64,000 bases of DNA, from assembly GCA_033816765.1 (NCBI GenBank), contig CM066292.1, positions 3,782,001 to 3,846,000 of the forward strand. The letters run 5' to 3'. A program made the position numbers and the translations under genes. The notes beneath the pieces were generated by a model. The model did not search any database and was not told where the DNA came from. It worked only from the letters and a program-made list of their open reading frames with translations. The stretch is from Nothopassalora personata (lineage: Eukaryota; Ascomycota; Dothideomycetes; Mycosphaerellales; Mycosphaerellaceae). Below, piece after piece: positions 1-10,191 of the stretch (positions are counted from its first letter, which is position 1; each line of letters starts with the position of its first letter).

Positions 1-1979
1 GTCGTACTTCGTGTCTCGAGGCCTCCGCTTAAACCTAGCGCGAGCCTTTCTATATCTACACCTACATTCGGTAACGTTCCTAGATCTTCTACGTTTCTAA
101 GTAGAGTGCGCGTACGTATTATACTACGTTACGTAATTTATTCGATATAAATGTTCCTAACGGTATAAGATATCCGGTTCCTATTATTCGGCTCCCTATC
201 GGTAGTCGTTCTATAACAGCGGTTACTAGATTCTCGGTTGTTTCTATAAGTGGGTATCCCTAGGCTATGCCTCGTAGGGTGTCGAGTGTCTTATTAAACT
301 TAATAGAGTATAGCATCCTTCGTCCGCCTATCTTAGGTAGGAATTCCTCGTGCCTTCTTTATAGGTGTACGATTATGTTATACAATTTCTTAGGTGCATT
401 AATCGTAAAGGTTAGTTGTTTATTATTGTCGTTAGTATCGCTCTCTTCTTCTTTAGAGGAATCTTCTTCGCTTAATTCTTCCGGATCCTAATCTTCTTCG
501 ATAGTATCTAGCCCGGTAGTTTCTTAACTTTCTTCTTATAGTTCCGGTAACTATAATCCGTTCTATCCTAGGTCTTAGTTTTCTTTGTCGCTTTTATCGT
601 TGTTAAAGTAGGATTCGTCGATGTCTACTTCTCGGAGCGTAGTATTTTACCTATACGTTGCTCCTAAGGTTCCTCTCGGTTGTTAAGGCTAATACCCTAC
701 GCTTAACTTCGCGGCGTAGTAGACTTAACACGAGTCTTAGTAACAGAATCGCTAATAAAGGCTTCTATAACTATTTCGAGACTCGGATTCGATCTCGTAG
801 TCTACTCTTCGTATTATTATATTAAACTGTCGTAGTTGGTTCTTCGTATTAAATGGAATAACTACTATTTACTACCTATAGTATCCTCCTCGTCCTTCTA
901 AGGGGTCTAGGAGAGGCGTCGTGCTTCTATTACTAGCTCTCTCCCCTACTCTCCGAGTATAGTCGGTATCTCCTTAAGATCTAATACTGCTCTTAGATTT
1001 ACTAGTTCGGGGTTACATTATATTAAACTGTTCGCGGCGTACTATATTCTTACCGCGGTAGTCCCTTACTAGGTAGCTAGGTTTGCTACATCCGTAGTAA
1101 GTTCGTGTTTCTTTCGAACTCCGGGATGCTCTATTCCCGTTGCTATTTCTAATCTTACGACTCTTCTCGGTAACTTCGAGTTCTATTAGCTATAGTCCGT
1201 AGTACGGTTTGTCCCTAGGCTTATTATTATAGTTGTCGTAGAAGCCTCTATTACGGTTGTTATAGCCTAGTGTATATCTAGCCTTTCCGGATACCTTAGA
1301 ATCGTATCGTCGTTCTATAGCTCTTTCGTAGAGCTTATCGTTAAGATTAATCGTAACTCTAACGAGGTCGCCTAAGCTATCGATCTTCCGACCGTCCCTT
1401 ATTAACTCGTCCTTAACATGCTCCTTTAGTCCTCTTCGGTATATAACTTAAAGTGCTTCGTCGTCCTAATCGGTAAGTTGCGCGTATTCCTAGAATTTAG
1501 TAGTATATTCGGTAGTAGATGTCTTCTAGGTTAAATGCTAAATAATACGAACGGTAGTAGTAATCTTATTAGAGACGCTAAAGACGCTCTTTATAGCATG
1601 CTTAAGATAGTTGTATAACCTAAAGATTCCGTCGGCATTATCTTCTCCGTTGCTATCTAGGTATTTCCTAAGGAATAGTTTAACCTAATATTGTGCTCGT
1701 CCTCTTAAAAAGGTAGTAGCAAAAATAGGCTTAAGGTTCTTAGGCATAGAGTTAAACAAGAAGTATATATCTATCTAAGAGACCTAAGTGTCGAACTTGT
1801 CTCGGTCGCTATAGTAGTATTCTAGCTTACTAACCTTAAGGGTGTCGTTGCCTATATAAGTAGCTAAGGCATTAATAGCATTGTTCGCGGTCTAAGGTCG
1901 TCGGGCTCTACTTGCTTTACTAGGGGCGGGTGTTCCCCGTTTACTCTATCGGTCTCCTATCGTAGAGGGCGTTTAAAGC
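1..1979 (-). mobile_element. RIP-decayed Ty3/gypsy retrotransposon internal region, cut by window edge
   Basis: Read on the minus strand, about 1,900 down to 1,290 gives a degraded Gag-like reading with scattered in-frame stops. The reverse complement of about 1,290-1,900 clearly matches 23,960-24,600 on the plus strand, so the same Gag is present twice in this window in opposite orientations. Downstream (below 1,290) the minus strand continues with a Gly/Asn/Tyr-rich stretch and then acidic, post-Gag-like sequence towards base 1. CA and TG are strikingly rare (by eye about 3 CA and 8 TG in the first 300 bases) while CG and TA are common, as RIP leaves behind. No frame is intact. The element runs off the left edge, so pol and the second LTR are not seen. 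Whether the LTR at 1,980-2,383 belongs to this Gag is likely from position but not proven. Confidence 0.75.
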
Positions 1980-2383
1980 TGTTAGGTTTAGTATAACCTA
2001 ATAATATTACAAGTTAAGAAGATAAGCTTAATCGGGTTTATTCTCGGGCCGATAAGAAGTTAAGGGAGAGTAATAAAGCAGTAGCTATCTTGTCTTATAA
2101 AGACTAAGTAGCAGTAAGGTAGAGGTTAGGTTATAGTATATTCTAAACAGTAATATTGAATAGTAAGTTAAACGCCTCGAAACTATAAGGGGTTCTTAGC
2201 GTTCCTAAATACAAAGGAGATTCGTAGATCTCGGTAATCAGTCTAATTATTCTAAGTATAAGCAGTCTAATTAGTCTAAGTATAAGCAGTCTAATCGCTC
2301 TAAGTCTAAGCGCTTAGGCAGGATAAGTCACGTGTTTGTCTTGTCGTTATAATTCTAGGGTCCATAGGAATCGTTCCGTAACA
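1980..2383 (-). repeat. 404 bp LTR of a Ty3/gypsy-type element
   Basis: The segment starts TGTTA and ends TAACA, a 5-bp terminal inversion typical of LTRs. A second copy of the same 404 bp length lies at 22,239-22,642, with nearly all visible differences being C/T or G/A. It contains a short internal direct repeat of the form (TCTAATTAKTCTAAGTATAAGCAG). Next to the minus-strand Gag relic it would be the 5' LTR of that element. No matching 5-bp target duplication is visible (AAAGC to the left, GTCGC to the right). Confidence 0.8.
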
Positions 2384-2964
2384 GTCGCGCGGATAGAAAT
2401 CGTAGGTCGTCCTAGTAAATAGATAATACTATTGTCGATCTAGACAAGCGCCGAGCATACACTCTCGAATACAGTACTATTTATAGCGATAGAGTAACGT
2501 TACGAATAGAATAGTCGTGTCTATATATAACGCGGAATTCGCGTACACCAAAACAGCCCTATAGACTATGTTCTTAGACTCGCTGGGCGAATTAGCGTCC
2601 GATCGCTGTGATTGGCCCAGTCTCTAGTGCCCGCTCTCCCCGCACCCTTAAGCTGAGGTAAAGCACCACAGCTAACAAGCATAGCCAAGAATCGGCCTGA
2701 GAGTGGACGAAGGAATACTCGAAAACTCAGCCTACGCCTCTGATCATCCTTCGCCACGATCCGGAAGGACAATTTCACTTGTAGTATTCAGCTCGTAACT
2801 TGAAAAGATTCCGCCTGGTGTGGAACAGGCAACCCATGCTGTGGATCACTTCCAATCGAAAATGGACGGTCTGGGAGCCTACAGTACATTGGACAGGCCA
2901 CTTCCAACCGGGTTGGATGTGTTCTGAAAGGGATTGACTGTGCGCTCATCCTGGTGGAATTTAT
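2384..2964. other. Repeat edge and upstream region of the LysM gene
   Basis: RIP-like, CA/TG-poor sequence continues to about 2,530 and then changes abruptly to ordinary base composition. No gene is supported between 2,540 and the promoter elements at 2,965; open frames here are short and lack recognisable content. Confidence 0.5.
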
Positions 2965-2992
2965 CCAATGTGCCATGGCGAGCAATATAAAG
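2965..2992 (+). promoter_or_regulatory. CCAAT and TATA-like elements upstream of the LysM gene
   Basis: A CCAAT pentamer lies at 2,965-2,969 and TATAAAG at 2,986-2,992, about 50-70 bases before the ATG at 3,039. Position and order fit a core promoter, but this is pattern matching only. Confidence 0.4.
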
Positions 2993-3038
2993 ACCCTGCT
3001 GGGTACCGTTGGAAAGAGGACTTCACCACTCCAACAAC

Positions 3039-3674
3039 ATGCAATACACACTCGTCACCATCGGTGCTCTCGCCGCCTTTGCAGCGTGCACACCATCAGC
3101 CATGCCTGCAGCATTCTCCGCCGAGCTCGACAACAGCCTCGAGGCTCGCGAGGACAACAACTGTACCCAATACTGCCTCGACAACGGCGGATGTGTACGC
3201 AACACTCCATGCATGCCCATCCGTATTCCACACTAAAATCCCTCCCAGGTCTGCACCGTTCGCCCCTACGACTGCACCGCCTTCTACACCGTCCAACAAT
3301 CCGACAACGACTGCGTCTCCATCACCGATTCCTTCGCGAACTTCACCGTGACCCAATTCTACAAATGGAACCCCTCCATCCTCCAGAACTGCTCCAATGT
3401 CCAAGTTGGCGTGCCAGTCTGCATTAACACCCCTTGGTACAAGTACACGCCTCCGATCCAGCCGGCTTATGGGACCCACTACACTCCAGATCAGACCCCT
3501 GTTCCTGTGATGCCCAACGTCATTGCTTCGTGCAAGCTGTTTGAGTTGGTGGGGCCGGGGACGACGGTTGAGGCGCTGGCGAAGGAGAATGGGTTCAAGG
3601 TGGATCAGTTTGCAGAGTGGAATGGTAATCATACGGATCCGTGGCTGGATACTTGGTCTTGTGTCAAGGCTTAG
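3039..3674 (+). CDS. Secreted LysM-domain protein (LysM effector type)
   Basis: Two exons, 3,039-3,194 and 3,249-3,674, joined across a 54 nt intron (GTACGC donor, CTAA branch-like element, CAG acceptor), give 193 residues. Residues 1-17 form a signal peptide with a hydrophobic core and a Cys at the likely cleavage region. A short Cys-rich segment follows, then two LysM-like modules at about 65-105 (YTVQ...D..CVSI, then the F..WNP core and a VPVCI end) and about 135-190 (ending in a Trp/Cys motif). LysM modules bind chitin and related N-acetylglucosamine polymers. Small secreted LysM proteins in fungi sequester chitin fragments or shield hyphae; that role is family knowledge, not shown here. 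The downstream ATG at 3,039 was chosen over an in-frame 3,009 ATG because the signal peptide starts there. The gene lies 0.5 kb from a RIP-mutated repeat. Confidence 0.85.
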
Positions 3675-4530
3675 GGTGGATGAGATGATCCGAGAGAGGG
3701 AGAGAGAGAGAGGGGCAGGAAATTCACACGCATTACGAACGGAATTGCCTTGCCATCGTCGTGGAATGAACGATATAAAAACGCGTTACTTACAGCATTT
3801 ACCACAAGGGCCTGCACATGTACAGCATCAGTATGAGAGCAAAGACATCCGACAGGATCTGCAAGCCAGTCACAGTGTGTAGTATACAGTATAGCATGTA
3901 CCAAGATCACGTTGAAGCATTCACACGACTGCCGCAGTGTCTAATCTATTCTCGACTCCAAGCTCACAAATCTCGAGCTTCATCTCGTGTTTCCCGCTAT
4001 TCAACCTACTTTCTATCCCATCATCTAATCTACTTGCTACTTCCCCTTCCACGCCGATCCCTCTCTAGCTCACTCTGCCAGGGCACTCACGCTTTCGCCG
4101 TCCCCGTCGGCACCATCCCAAACGGCCGCGACGTCCCCGACATAGCCGCCATATCGAACGTCGATGGCAACGCACTATGTGGCGCCACCAGGCAACTTGA
4201 ACTGAAGCTCGAATTGCGAGGCCGCCTGTTGGGATTAAAGTTCCGAAGGGCACCAGGCTGATGGGTACTGTCATTGTAAGGCCGACGTTTCCCAGGAAGG
4301 CGACGGGAATGAGAGCGGTGATGAGGTTTGAGGTGGAGGTAGTGAGGGAGGAAGTGGTCGGAAAGGGGCTCAAGGTTGTCGGAATGGAGGTTGTGGTGTT
4401 TTGAGAATGGGATCACGGCGGAACTCAAGTAAAGGTTGGACTGCGATGTGGTGGAGTGGAGAGTTGACGAGATCGTCGAGCTTGGGGTCGTACGAGCTTT
4501 GGGCTGGTGTTACTTTCGTGCTGTGAGTCG
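3675..4530. other. Region without a supported gene
   Basis: Contains a GAGAGA purine tract near 3,690-3,715. On the minus strand between 4,428 and 4,065 there are overlapping Ser/Thr-rich and hydrophobic open readings in two frames. They could be 3' exons of the unresolved minus-strand gene to the right, but no splice model joined them convincingly. Confidence 0.3.
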
Positions 4531-4878
4531 TTAGCGTTGGTACTGAATGGCGCTCTGAGCTGGACGTCCTCGAATAACCTTCATCATGATGCGACGTTGG
4601 CTTTTGAGTAGGCTCCGGTTTCGATCCGACTTTGCATGGTGCGTAAGCTTGCCATTGTCATCACCATCATGGTCGTCGCCACCATGGTGACCACCACCAA
4701 GTCCAAGGAACGACAGGAATCTACCAAATCTACCAACAGGATTGACAGCGTTACACATGACATCCCCAGCCTCCGCAGCAGTATCGATGACGCCAGCGGC
4801 GACAGGTACAATAGCCTTCACAGCATCCATCCCATCCTTGAGAACAGCATCTGCCTCCTGCCAAGGCCCATCGGACAC
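4531..4878 (-). other. Possible 3' exon of the adjoining unresolved minus-strand gene
   Basis: An open minus-strand frame that begins without an ATG (a GTG sits at its 5' edge). It contains an Ala/Val-rich helix-like stretch, then a Gly/His/Asp-rich low-complexity segment and a basic tail. It lies 45 nt downstream of the stop ending the 321-codon frame at 4,923-5,888. A short intron between them would need a weak GTTGAC donor, so the join is unproven. Function unknown. Confidence 0.25.
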
Positions 4879-4922
4879 TCCGCAGCGGCCTTCTTCACAA
4901 CATACGACCCAGTCTTAGGGCG

Positions 4923-5888
4923 TCAACACCTCGACAAATGCGGAATATTAGGATGCTCCCACGGCCATACATTCGACACTTCTGGCCGATTATCGATCGG
5001 GCGCCACGGACTCAAATCGTCCGTCCTCTTCAGCGGATTCGTACTGGTACGCTTTCGCGTCCGCAGGGTGAGATCATTCGGAGATCTGCCACGTTCCTTG
5101 ACACTGGGTAGCCTCCTTGGCTTGAACCAGTCATTGCGAAAGTTGCCGCGCGCCATATTGGTGTTGTAGGCTGTGTGGAGTTTGGGGATGAAACTACCGC
5201 CAGTGCTGTGTAAAGGGTTTGAGAACTTTACGTTGAAGGAGTGTTCAAGGGTCCAGTCCATTTTGAGATTGCTGGAGGACATTCCAAGAGCTACTGCGGG
5301 TGGGACGATTGCGAAGGCGGCGAGGGGAAGCGAGGCATTTGGTTTGAAGTCGTCGTCTGAGGACCTGACTTGGATGCCGGATGGGTAGACTTGGCTTGAC
5401 TGACATGGTTGTGTCGATGAATAAGCTATCTGTTTGGGCATAAGGGTGTCGTCAATAGTGGTCTCACGCATCTCCTGTGCGAACGCCTCCCCACCGAGAG
5501 CCGGTCCATCAGCAACGAAAGGTGACAGCTGGCCGATAACCCACAAAAGCTTGCGCTCGCCAGGAGACAGATAGCCCGGCTCGTTGACACCAGCGACAAG
5601 TGTTCTCGAGATGGAATACGAGCCGAACATAGCATCAAGAGCTGCCCTGTTGCCTATAGTGATGATGAAGCCAGCATAGCACTGCTCGTTCCAGATACCC
5701 GTACAGCTCTGATCCGCGTTTCCGAGAGAAGTAGCAGCGTTATCAGCCATCAGCGCGACAGCGCGACAGCATTCTGACACGTTGGCTGCTCCCTGCATTC
5801 CGCCAAAAGGTCCATCTGATCGCAGACATACGTAGCCGCAGAAGCTGCATTCATAAGAATAGTCCTCCGCGTGAAGCCATCGCGACAT
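4923..5888 (-). CDS. Hypothetical protein, gene model unresolved
   Basis: A 321-codon minus-strand frame with an ATG at 5,888. It is Cys-rich near its N-terminus (ECSFCGYVC, ECC, CTGIWNEQC). The middle is well behaved (GYLSPGERKLLWVIGQLSPF) and the C-terminal third is Arg/Pro-rich. No family is recognised. A second frame on the same strand, 5,990 down to about 5,790, also reads plausibly (Cys-containing, with NDT and NQ sites) and overlaps this ORF's start. About 6,250-6,045 is open in a third arrangement. This suggests a multi-exon secreted protein whose true 5' end lies further right, or a gene broken by frameshifts. A GTATGT donor-like site lies in the overlap, but every acceptor tested leaves the wrong phase. 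The listed limits are therefore only the clearest coding block. Confidence 0.4.
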   Translation of the reverse strand: MSRWLHAEDYSYECSFCGYVCLRSDGPFGGMQGAANVSECCRAVALMADNAATSLGNADQSCTGIWNEQCYAGFIITIGNRAALDAMFGSYSISRTLVAGVNEPGYLSPGERKLLWVIGQLSPFVADGPALGGEAFAQEMRETTIDDTLMPKQIAYSSTQPCQSSQVYPSGIQVRSSDDDFKPNASLPLAAFAIVPPAVALGMSSSNLKMDWTLEHSFNVKFSNPLHSTGGSFIPKLHTAYNTNMARGNFRNDWFKPRRLPSVKERGRSPNDLTLRTRKRTSTNPLKRTDDLSPWRPIDNRPEVSNVWPWEHPNIPHLSRC

Positions 5889-6770
5889 GCCGCATCACAA
5901 GAGCCGGCTGTCCCGTCGCCTTTTCCGCGTAGGGGCTGGTTGAGAACAGCCGTGTCATTGGTGTAAGCTGGTGGGTAGACTGGCTGAAAGACCGAGTCGC
6001 ATTGAAGTAAGATGGTTCATTTGTTGTGGCAGCTGTCTATGTTCCCGTTCCGTTCAAGTACGGCATCCCGCCAGTGCTCGATGCCAGATGAGCGTCATTG
6101 GCGGAGCCAGTGTGGTGCCGCACAGGCTTGCGCACGACGCTTGTGGAGGCGGCCTGGCTAGAGATGTCGGCGGCAAGCACCGCTAGATCGCGGAACAGCA
6201 CTGTGTTGATGCTGTTTGGAGTGCTGGGCAGCGTGGGAACAGGAAAAGAGCAAGGCGATACTTGCGCGCTCCCTCTTGTAGCCCAGCGCCATCCAATGCC
6301 TCTTACATTGTGCGTTCCAGATTTGTGTTTGGCCTGGGGATCATGGCAAGCTGACCAACAGGTATAGCTTCATCTCATCTTTCGTTGGCTTCGAATCCGT
6401 TTGTAGCTTTGGAATAAGATATTTCCGTTGTGAACTGGAGTTGTCGCTTTGCTTGCAAGATCGTGAAGTAAGCCTGTATCCATCGGCACGCTGCAAACAA
6501 GCTAGCCACGTCAAACTTCGAATTTGTCAGGCGCTTCATCACCGCCGACATGTCTCCTTCTCTTTTTGACAGGCAGGGCGGCCCGCTAAGTAAGACCTTC
6601 TCGATACCATTGTACAAATACTACGCAAGCTTTACAAGAAACACCCGAGGATGCAATTCTGGGTATGCAGCCGGACGCTCGACATCAACGATGCAGCCGC
6701 CGTTCTGAAATATCGCGACGGAACTCAAATCAATCCAATTTGTACGCTCATTTCATGCTACTATCGTTTG
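5889..6770. other. Region between the unresolved gene and glycogen synthase
   Basis: 5,889-6,250 may hold 5' exons of the minus-strand hypothetical gene. 6,250-6,770 shows nothing I can support as coding; it lies downstream of the glycogen synthase stop and probably includes its 3' UTR. Confidence 0.3.
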
Positions 6771-9044
6771 TTAGGATCTTTCTCCGGGCTGCACACGCAG
6801 TGGCAGCGACGTACCATTGCCGTTAACCATGGTCGGAGTCGCTGTACCACTGCCTGCCAAGCCTGAGTCGCCCGCCTTGTTCTTCGTCTTGAGCGTCAGC
6901 GGGAAGGGGTAGTCTTCGGGTTCCTCCTGCGATTTTGTTAATATCATGTCGTTCCCAGCATATTTGTGATCTGCATACCTCTTCTGGCAACTTCCACGCG
7001 ATGTAGTCCTCCGTGCTCAGGCCTTCACGGCCTTCCTGGAGTGATGCAAAGTCGCCCGGTGTCATCATGCCACTACGCTCACGTGGACTGCCGGGAGCAG
7101 AAAGTGGCCGGCTGATCTTAATGTGCTCGGTACCATCAAAGAAGCCAGGCTCTTCGTCGTCGCCCGAAAAGCTGTCGGGGTACGCTCGTCGGAGAGACAG
7201 CTGACGAGCCTTGACGTACTCCATGCCCATGCGCTTCCAATCAAGCAAATCGCTGAGGCGCTCCGTTCGGTTACGCTGGTTGATCCGTTGTCGCTTGCTC
7301 TTTTGCGTGTATTGGTACATGAATTCCGTAAGCTGATTCACGCTGTCGTCTACACCCTTCATCCTGCGATCGACAATGTAGATACCATAATCTTGTGCAT
7401 TCTCAATCAACTCTTCCATGTAGCAGCCAAAGCCAGAAAGATTCGTGGTAATCGAAGGCACACCCATGACCGTGCACTCTGCTGGCGTGTATCCCCAGGG
7501 CTCGTAGTATGAGCTGAAAATGCCCATATTGGTTCCGCGAACAAAGTCGTCGTAGTCCATTGGCAAGACTGGGTTACCCGAGCTCAAGAACTCTGGATGG
7601 AACACAACCTTGACACGGTCGGACGGGTGGTTGAAAAGCTGGCAACGACGGAGCTGGTTCAGAACCGGGTCTTCGGAATCGTTGACGAGGTTGTGCGTGA
7701 CGATGGGTGGGAGCGTGTGGCGCTTCATCGCGTATAATCGTCGTCGGAGCATGATCTTGTCCTGCGAGTTTAGTAGGTCCTTCTCGCCCGGCGGCTCCTG
7801 GCCTTCGTGCCACGATAGGGACTTCTCGAAGAGCTTCTTCTCGATGTTCTTTCCAATATGACCGACGGTATCATGCAACGACTTGATCACTGCTTGGCCC
7901 TTCAGTGCTTCGACAGCCAAAGAGCTCGTTTGTGCAGGCATAATGATAAAAGCAACGACGGTCATGTCCGAGTTGGCAGCCTTCATGCGGTGGTTCAGAC
8001 GGGCCAGAGACTCTATGAACATATCGACACCCTTGTTCCTGTACTCGTATCGTCCAGCAGTGAAGTAGTACAGCGTCTTCTCTGGATCAAAGTCGTTGTG
8101 CCCGTAGAAGTGACCTCGACAAAAGTCCGTGATTCGGTCCTTGTTGACTTGGTGCAGGTTCTGGAACTCGTGAGTCGCAGAGAACTTCTTCACGTTCAAG
8201 CCATTGGGAAGGACTCCATCGGGTTTGCGCTTCAGCAAGTGCTCACTCTCGTAAGCCGTGATATGGCTGACAGTGGTGAAGACGTCTGCACTGTGCGCCG
8301 CGCCGCGTTCGATACAGTATCTGTGGTAGATGCCACGCTTGCCAGCTTCCGCGTCCACATCAAAGTACTGCAGGTTGTTGTAGAAGTCGACCGAGCCGGC
8401 GCAGAGGTAGCGACCTAGGAGGGTTGCGTGTGTGGTGAAGATGGTGGTGACATCGATCTTTCGCTTCCGGCATAGAGGTAGCGCAACACCTGCTAGCCAC
8501 TCGTGGAACTGCGCAATGATGGCGTTCTCCTTGTTGTGGTAGGCGTACTACCAAGGTCAGCGTGACAGTAGATGCGCAAACAAGCCCGCGTGCTTACCTC
8601 GCCCAGGAACCAGGCAATGAGGTAACCAAAGACAATGGCCTCGTTTGTCTCGTGGTCGTCGGGAGGACTGGGAATGCCTGCCGTCGACCACAGGTCACCC
8701 TTCCACTCGTCGAGCTTGTAGTAGCCAGTGCCAGTGTCGAAGAGCAGTACTCGAGGTGCTCCGTCGATCAGCCATCGTCCATAGAGTGTTTGAATGCCCC
8801 GGTCGTTCATGCTCTTGATTGTTGCGATCAATGCTGGGTCTCGCGGCTCAATCTCTTCGACCTCGACGGCAGCGGAGGCGCGGTTCAGCGGACCGAGTAG
8901 GGTGTACATAGAACCATACTCTGCCGTTGTGACCTGCGCCTTGGACTTGAGCACACTGTAGATACCGCCCACCCGGTTGGCAACCTCAGTTGCGACTTCG
9001 AAGAGGACATGATTCCGCACGTCTCTCCGCGGGGTGTCGGTCAT
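6771..9044 (-). CDS. gsy1: Glycogen [starch] synthase (GT3 family)
   Basis: Three exons on the minus strand: 8,598-9,044, 6,979-8,547 and 6,771-6,926. The introns are 50 nt (GTAAGC, CTGAC branch, TAG) and 52 nt (GTATGC, TTAAC branch, CAG). The product is 723 residues, the usual size of fungal glycogen synthase. It transfers glucose from UDP-glucose to the non-reducing end of glycogen in the cytosol. Support: the N-terminal [12 protein letters not shown] nucleotide-sugar binding loop, the [14 protein letters not shown] region, [12 protein letters not shown], the PNGLNVKKF segment and the C-terminal [13 protein letters not shown] signature of GT3 enzymes. The C-terminal tail is rich in Ser/Pro ([10 protein letters not shown]) like the phosphoregulated tail of yeast Gsy2, so phosphorylation control is likely by analogy. 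The last exon adds an acidic and Gly/Asn-rich end. The upstream region carries GT and GCTGTC microsatellites. Confidence 0.96.
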
Positions 9045-9055
9045 GGTTGAAGGGC

Positions 9056-9084
9056 TGTGTGTGTCTGTGTGTGTGTGTGTGTGT
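9056..9084. repeat. GT microsatellite in the gsy1 5' region
   Basis: An almost uninterrupted (GT)n run of about 29 bases, 12 bases upstream of the gsy1 start codon, so probably in its 5' UTR. Confidence 0.9.
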
Positions 9085-9260
9085 ATTTGGGCTCAATGCC
9101 AGGTCAATCAAGCCAGATTCTCGTGTGTATCGGGTGCTCGAGAGGATGTCTCGGAAGTGAAGCGGGATAGCTCTGTTTCAATGGGTGTAAGTCTTGCTGC
9201 TCGGGTACGACTCCGAGCTGCGATATGATGTAACACGGCGAGCAGCTTTGGGGTCAGCTC

Positions 9261-9288
9261 GCTGTCGCTGTCGCTGTCGCTGTCGCTG
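9261..9288. repeat. GCTGTC hexanucleotide tandem repeat
   Basis: Four perfect GCTGTC units plus a partial fifth, about 220 bases upstream of the gsy1 start. Confidence 0.9.
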
Positions 9289-10191
9289 GGCGGGTCGGCA
9301 TTCTGCACGGTGTCAAACGACGGGGCTGTTTCCAAACATACCTCGTGGAGCGAGCGGGTGGCAGCAGATCTGAAGCTAGTGGTCGCTATGCAAGAGTAAA
9401 TCTTCCCCAAGGATTTTGGGAGGAAGGACAGAATTAATTGAAGCAATCGAAATGTTGGAGGTAGGTAAGGTAAGAGCGGCCCAAGCTCTAGCTCTATTCT
9501 AGTGCAGGTGGGGGACGGTGTGCGATGCGTGGATGCAAGCGGCGGGAATGGCCAACGTTTTCTGTTTTCATGCCTGTCACAATGCCCCATCATCATCAAC
9601 CACCACCACCACCACCACCACCACCACCTCTATGCTGTAGGACTGACTCGTGGTAGCTCATCAGTTGTTGTTATTTTGTGTGCAGGTGGGGTTCCCACAT
9701 CTCCATTATTCTCCGCACGTCAACTTGTGGCTATTTTCGCTCTTCATCATATACTCTGCTGTCCGTTGGGCACTATATCTACAGTACCTACTAGCCCGCC
9801 GCCCCTACCCACGTACAGCGCTGAGCGTTGGGAGTAGCTACACCATCAAAACGACCAGGCCACCGTGCGCCTGCCTGTTTCGCCGCCATTTCCCAACCTC
9901 AACGCCGAGTCGCCAACTACATCGACTGTCGATATGTCATCGAGCGGTGCACGTGCCACGCCGATATTCATCGCGCTGACACACATCCTGATGTCGCAGA
10001 CCATCCGAGATGCACACGGTCGCTTGGACCAGCTGCTCGGTCGTATAGGACTAACGTGGCGGGGAACCGCAACGTGCAGGAACTTGTTTCGCGGAACCAT
10101 TTCGACGCCGAACGTCTCGACCCAGCCATAAGCAAAGACTAAGTTTGGACTTTTTTCACTACTATCCAACACACCGTACCGCAAACAGAGT
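9289..10191. other. Intergenic region between gsy1 and the downstream glycosyltransferase gene
   Basis: Besides the CAC repeat, 9,830-10,140 is open in several frames on both strands, but none shows a recognisable motif or a credible splice structure. I leave it unannotated. Confidence 0.4.
9601..9628. repeat. CAC trinucleotide repeat
   Basis: About nine CAC units directly after a short CAT run. It lies between two minus-strand genes and no coding frame is supported over it. Confidence 0.9.

Noticed and set aside
267..491. A 74-codon plus-strand frame in the left repeat
   Set aside because: It lies antisense to the post-Gag part of a minus-strand retroelement relic and has no recognisable content.
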